6,351 nt of DNA from JAJPXC01 sp964562375 (GTDB lineage: Bacteria; Bacteroidota; Bacteroidia; Bacteroidales; Muribaculaceae): assembly GCA_964562375.1 (NCBI GenBank), contig CAZLSW010000123.1, forward strand, positions 1-6,351. The letters run 5' to 3'. The stretch's first letter is position 1, and every line of letters begins with the position of its first letter. The translations under genes were made by a program, and so were the position numbers. Shown in pieces: positions 4,288-6,351 of the stretch. The notes beneath the pieces were generated by a model. That model was not told the origin of the DNA and made no database searches. It saw only the letters and a program-made list of their open reading frames with translations.

Positions 4288-5541
4288 ATGGAGACCATAC
4301 ATGTTTACGCCGATTTCGACTTTCTCCCCCAAAAAGAGGAGATTGGGGTACTGCACTGCGAGCATCTCAGAGGTCAAGATCATTTCTCTTTCGAGTACTC
4401 ACGCTCGTGGCTAGCCCATAGGAGCGACATTATCCTCTGTGGGGATGTGATGAATGCGATCGGGCGCCAGTTTCCCCGCGGCAAAGACGGTGTGTTTGGA
4501 TTTGTGCGGGATACCTTCCCCGACCGTTGGGGATGTATCCTGCTCGACCGGCGGGAACAACTTATGGCTCAAGCCGAAAATCGGCCAGCGCGAACCCTTA
4601 CCCCATATAATTATCTGGTGGATATTGAGGATTTCACCCGCATGGGTGGCATAAGGTTTAAAAGGGGAAATGACACCGACTTTATCAATGCCGCCAACCA
4701 GTTTGCGGTGCCTCCTATAGAGAGCCTGGGGGCCCTGTGTGAGGCATGCCACGAGATAGAGAAAGCAGAAGAAAGCGGACAGCTCCCTGCCGAACGATGG
4801 CTTAATCAATTGGTCAATCCCGGCTCCTCTTTGGGGGGGGCGCGGCCTAAAGCCAATGTTTTGGACAAAAACGGACAACTCTATGTGGCAAAATTCCCGT
4901 CCAGGAAAGATATCGAGGATGCCGAATTATTGGAGCACTTCGCCCACCTGATGGCTCGGCATGCGGGCATCCAAACCGCCAATACCGCCACCATGCAAAT
5001 AGGAAAAGGCAATCACCTGTTGCTCTCGGAGCGCTTTGACCGGCACCCCGACGGACGACGAGTCCACTTCGCGTCGGCCATGGCTCTGCTGGGGTTGAAC
5101 GACGGAGACGGAGCCGGCACGGGCCATGGGTACCTGGATATTGTCGATTTCATCATCAAGGGATGCGCCGACGCGCAAATCAATCTCCGCGAGCTCTACC
5201 GACGGGTGGCGTTCAACATCCTTTTCGGCAACACCGATGACCATTTCCGCAATCACGGCTTTTTGCTTACTCCCAAAGGCTGGACCTTGGCGCCCGCTTA
5301 CGACCTTAACCCATCGACCAACCACCATCAGTGTTTGCTGATCAACAATAACACCGCTTCTTCCAACATCCAAGCCCTCCTCGATGCCTGTGAGGATTAT
5401 ATGCTCGACCATAAGGAGGCCAACGAGATAATCGCCCAGGTGCGTGACAGCGTTCGCGACTGGGAAACCGTAGCCAATACCCATCATATCTCCCCTCGAC
5501 TGTTGGCCAAATATTTCCTGCGATGGAGTCGGCAATCTTAA
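4288..5541 (+). CDS. hipA: HipA-family serine/threonine kinase toxin (417 aa)
   Basis: A full-length single-chain HipA, type II toxin. In E. coli, HipA phosphorylates glutamyl-tRNA synthetase and causes growth arrest and persistence; the target here is unknown, since HipA relatives differ in substrate. The N-terminal HipA subdomain begins METIHVYADFDF. The serine-containing glycine-rich loop is GSSLGGARPK (179-188), equivalent to the E. coli loop with autophosphorylated Ser150. AKFPS (201-205) gives the ATP-binding Lys202. ERFDR lies at 248-252. The catalytic loop NTDDHFRNHGF (315-325) carries the catalytic aspartate, and LAPAYDLNPS (334-343) holds the metal-binding Asp339. All key residues are present, so the kinase should be active. 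Length is near the family norm (about 440 aa), and it is not split into HipS/HipT-like parts. It follows hipB by 6 bp and is surely co-expressed with it. An 8-G run falls in the codons of the glycine-rich loop (see findings). Confidence 0.95.
   Translation: METIHVYADFDFLPQKEEIGVLHCEHLRGQDHFSFEYSRSWLAHRSDIILCGDVMNAIGRQFPRGKDGVFGFVRDTFPDRWGCILLDRREQLMAQAENRPARTLTPYNYLVDIEDFTRMGGIRFKRGNDTDFINAANQFAVPPIESLGALCEACHEIEKAEESGQLPAERWLNQLVNPGSSLGGARPKANVLDKNGQLYVAKFPSRKDIEDAELLEHFAHLMARHAGIQTANTATMQIGKGNHLLLSERFDRHPDGRRVHFASAMALLGLNDGDGAGTGHGYLDIVDFIIKGCADAQINLRELYRRVAFNILFGNTDDHFRNHGFLLTPKGWTLAPAYDLNPSTNHHQCLLINNNTASSNIQALLDACEDYMLDHKEANEIIAQVRDSVRDWETVANTHHISPRLLAKYFLRWSRQS
4833..4840 (+). repeat. 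G8 homopolymer inside hipA
   Basis: Eight consecutive G, preceded by TTT, span the codons for Leu182, Gly183, Gly184 and the first base of Ala185 (TTG GGG GGG GCG). Runs of this length are prone to slippage in replication and to base-call errors. Loss or gain of one base would break the kinase at its glycine-rich loop. Confidence 0.9.
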
Positions 5542-5560
5542 CCTCTTGATTGTCCTTAAT

Positions 5561-5591
5561 CGTATTCAATAAAAAGCCGTATTCAAATAAA
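5561..5591 (+). repeat. tandem near-repeat CGTATTCAA(A)TAAA
   Basis: CGTATTCAATAAAA (5561-5574) and CGTATTCAAATAAA (5578-5591) share the first nine bases and differ by one inserted A afterwards; the period is 17 bp. They start 19 bp after the hipA stop, just before the palindrome at 5594. Function is unknown: a binding site, or sequence left from a recombination junction, are both possible. No convincing terminator stem is seen after hipA. Confidence 0.4.
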
Positions 5592-5593
5592 TC

Positions 5594-5619
5594 CGTGTTT
5601 AACACGCCCCATGGCCATG
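5594..5619. repeat. two short palindromes in the hipA-ATPase spacer
   Basis: CGTGTTTAACACG (5594-5606) is a perfect 6-bp dyad around a single T. CATGGCCATG (5610-5619) is a perfect 10-bp palindrome three bases later. Neither is followed by a T run, so a terminator is unlikely. They could be protein-binding sites. The remainder of the spacer, 5620-5700, shows no gene and no clear signal. Confidence 0.4.
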
Positions 5620-5717
5620 TTCTTGGTGTCAGATTAGTCAAAGACTTATTTGATATGGAGTGCTCGGATCGTTTCCGGGAATATGGTCCAATCTTTGGGT
5701 GTCACAAATATAAGACT

Positions 5718-5758
5718 TTTTATATATAAAAATTTTATATATGCGAAATTTTATATAT
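5718..5758 (+). repeat. three direct copies of TTTTATATAT
   Basis: Identical 10-bp copies at 5718-5727, 5733-5742 and 5749-5758, with start-to-start spacing of 15 and 16 bp. They lie immediately upstream of, and overlap, the ATPase promoter. The tract is extremely AT-rich (9 G+C in 5701-5760). It could raise promoter strength like an UP element, form a bent-DNA or nucleoid-protein target, or bind a regulator cooperatively. Confidence 0.65.
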
Positions 5759-5763
5759 CTTTG
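5733..5763 (+). promoter_or_regulatory. Bacteroidota-type promoter of the ATPase gene
   Basis: TATCTTTG (5756-5763) matches the -7 consensus TAnnTTTG exactly. At 19 bp upstream lies TTTT (5733-5736), a three-of-four match to the -33 TTTG, inside the second TTTTATATAT copy. The ATG is 24 bp downstream, so the leader would be short. The -7 is strong and the -33 weak, so the promoter may depend on the AT-rich upstream repeats. Confidence 0.7.
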
Positions 5764-5787
5764 CGGTATCATATTATTTTCTGATCT

Positions 5788-6351
5788 ATGGCAATTACCA
5801 ACAAAGTAGGTCCGCCTGTTACGGGTGAAGATTTCTTCGGCCGAGCCGAAGAGCTGGCTCACGCCCATAAGTTTCTCGATACTAATCACTCTCTGGCTTT
5901 ATCTGCACCAAGGAGGATTGGAAAATCATCTTTTGCCAAACGACTAATTGACGACAAGGCATCCATTGGATGGAATTGCGCCTATATCGACCTTGAGGGC
6001 GTGAGGACTCGAGACGAATTTTTACAAATACTAATTGACCAATTCGACAAGTCCGGCATATGGATGGAGGTGGCGCATGTAGCCGAAGGTCTTCTTACTA
6101 AGATTGTTGAAGGCATCAAGGGTATTGGTCCATTGAAAGTGGACTTTTCACGCCCCGAGACTTCTGAAAATCTTTATACCTCACTATCTGAGATAATCGA
6201 CCACACCCAAGATACACTTGTGGTCATTGATGAGCTCACATTATTCCTCAGCATTCTTGACCGAGGTAGCACTTCCCATCGTGAGGCAGAATTCTTCTTA
6301 AACTGGTTTCGTAGCCTCAGGCAGGTATCCGGTAGTAAAATAAGATGGGTC
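5788..6351 (+). CDS. P-loop ATPase, STAND/AAA-like, N-terminal part (truncated by window end)
   Basis: The visible 188 codons form the front of a P-loop ATPase of the STAND/archaeal-type ATPase group (ATPase_2/COG1672-like). Residues 10-24 (PVTGEDFFGRAEELA) carry the FxGRxxEL signature that opens these domains. Walker A is SAPRRIGKSSF (39-49), where Lys46 and Ser47 should bind nucleotide; the APRRxGKS form is typical of this group. Walker B is TLVVIDEL (143-150) with Asp148 and Glu149. The segment REAEFFLNWFRSLRQ (165-179) then leads towards the expected sensor strand (SKIRWV) where the window ends. There is no signal peptide or membrane segment. The ATG at 5788 is 24 bp after a good -7 element. 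Lower G+C than the mob genes suggests a separate origin. The group includes uncharacterised proteins and some stress or defence ATPases; the C-terminal part, needed to decide, is missing. Confidence 0.88.
   Translation, partial: MAITNKVGPPVTGEDFFGRAEELAHAHKFLDTNHSLALSAPRRIGKSSFAKRLIDDKASIGWNCAYIDLEGVRTRDEFLQILIDQFDKSGIWMEVAHVAEGLLTKIVEGIKGIGPLKVDFSRPETSENLYTSLSEIIDHTQDTLVVIDELTLFLSILDRGSTSHREAEFFLNWFRSLRQVSGSKIRWV

Noticed and set aside
4927..5535. 202-aa reverse-strand open frame
   Set aside because: Fully antisense to hipA, whose kinase motifs lie on the + strand here.
5638..5889. 83-aa reverse-strand open frame
   Set aside because: It covers the ATPase promoter and start codon and has no family-like features.

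Overview
The window looks like part of a mobilizable genetic element from a Bacteroidota genome, most likely a gut Bacteroidales. Evidence for the host group is two Bacteroidota-type promoters (-7 element TAnnTTTG: TATATTTG at 3954-3961 with TTTG 20 bp upstream, and TATCTTTG at 5756-5763), start codons without clear Shine-Dalgarno sequences, and a relaxase and MobC-like pair of the kind found on Bacteroidales mobilizable elements. No integrase, transposase, tRNA, rRNA or CRISPR is visible, so the boundaries and the integration mode of the element cannot be read from this window.

Layout. Positions 1-50 may hold the last codons of an upstream gene. A 51-aa excisionase/MerR-like helix-turn-helix gene (253-408) is followed by a 156-aa orphan gene (433-903) that ends in QLTLF, a near-consensus sliding-clamp-binding peptide. 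A large inverted repeat followed by seven T (911-993) separates this from a 142-aa winged-helix-like gene (1033-1461). The 154-bp gap before the next gene contains nested inverted repeats and is the best candidate for the transfer origin (oriT).

The mobilization operon is a 146-aa MobC-like relaxosome protein (1616-2056), a 391-aa HUH relaxase (2053-3228, ATGA overlap with mobC), and a 222-aa protein (3239-3907) with a helical body and two C-terminal membrane helices. The first two would form the relaxosome at oriT. The third may tie it to the membrane, but that role is inferred from position and topology only.

The cargo section starts with a complete hipB-hipA toxin-antitoxin pair (3985-4281, 4288-5541). 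Its promoter sits inside an almost perfect 54-bp palindrome, which is a convincing autoregulatory operator. All recognisable HipA kinase motifs are intact, and an 8-G run lies exactly in the codons of the serine-containing loop. After a 246-bp AT-rich spacer with short repeats, a P-loop ATPase gene (5788 to the window end, 188 codons visible) starts from its own promoter, which contains three copies of TTTTATATAT.

Composition is uneven: the line 1801-1860 in mobC is 41/60 G+C, while 5701-5760 is 9/60. The element is best read as regulatory/maintenance genes, then mobilization genes, then a HipBA addiction or persistence cargo, with the ATPase either further cargo or flanking DNA.
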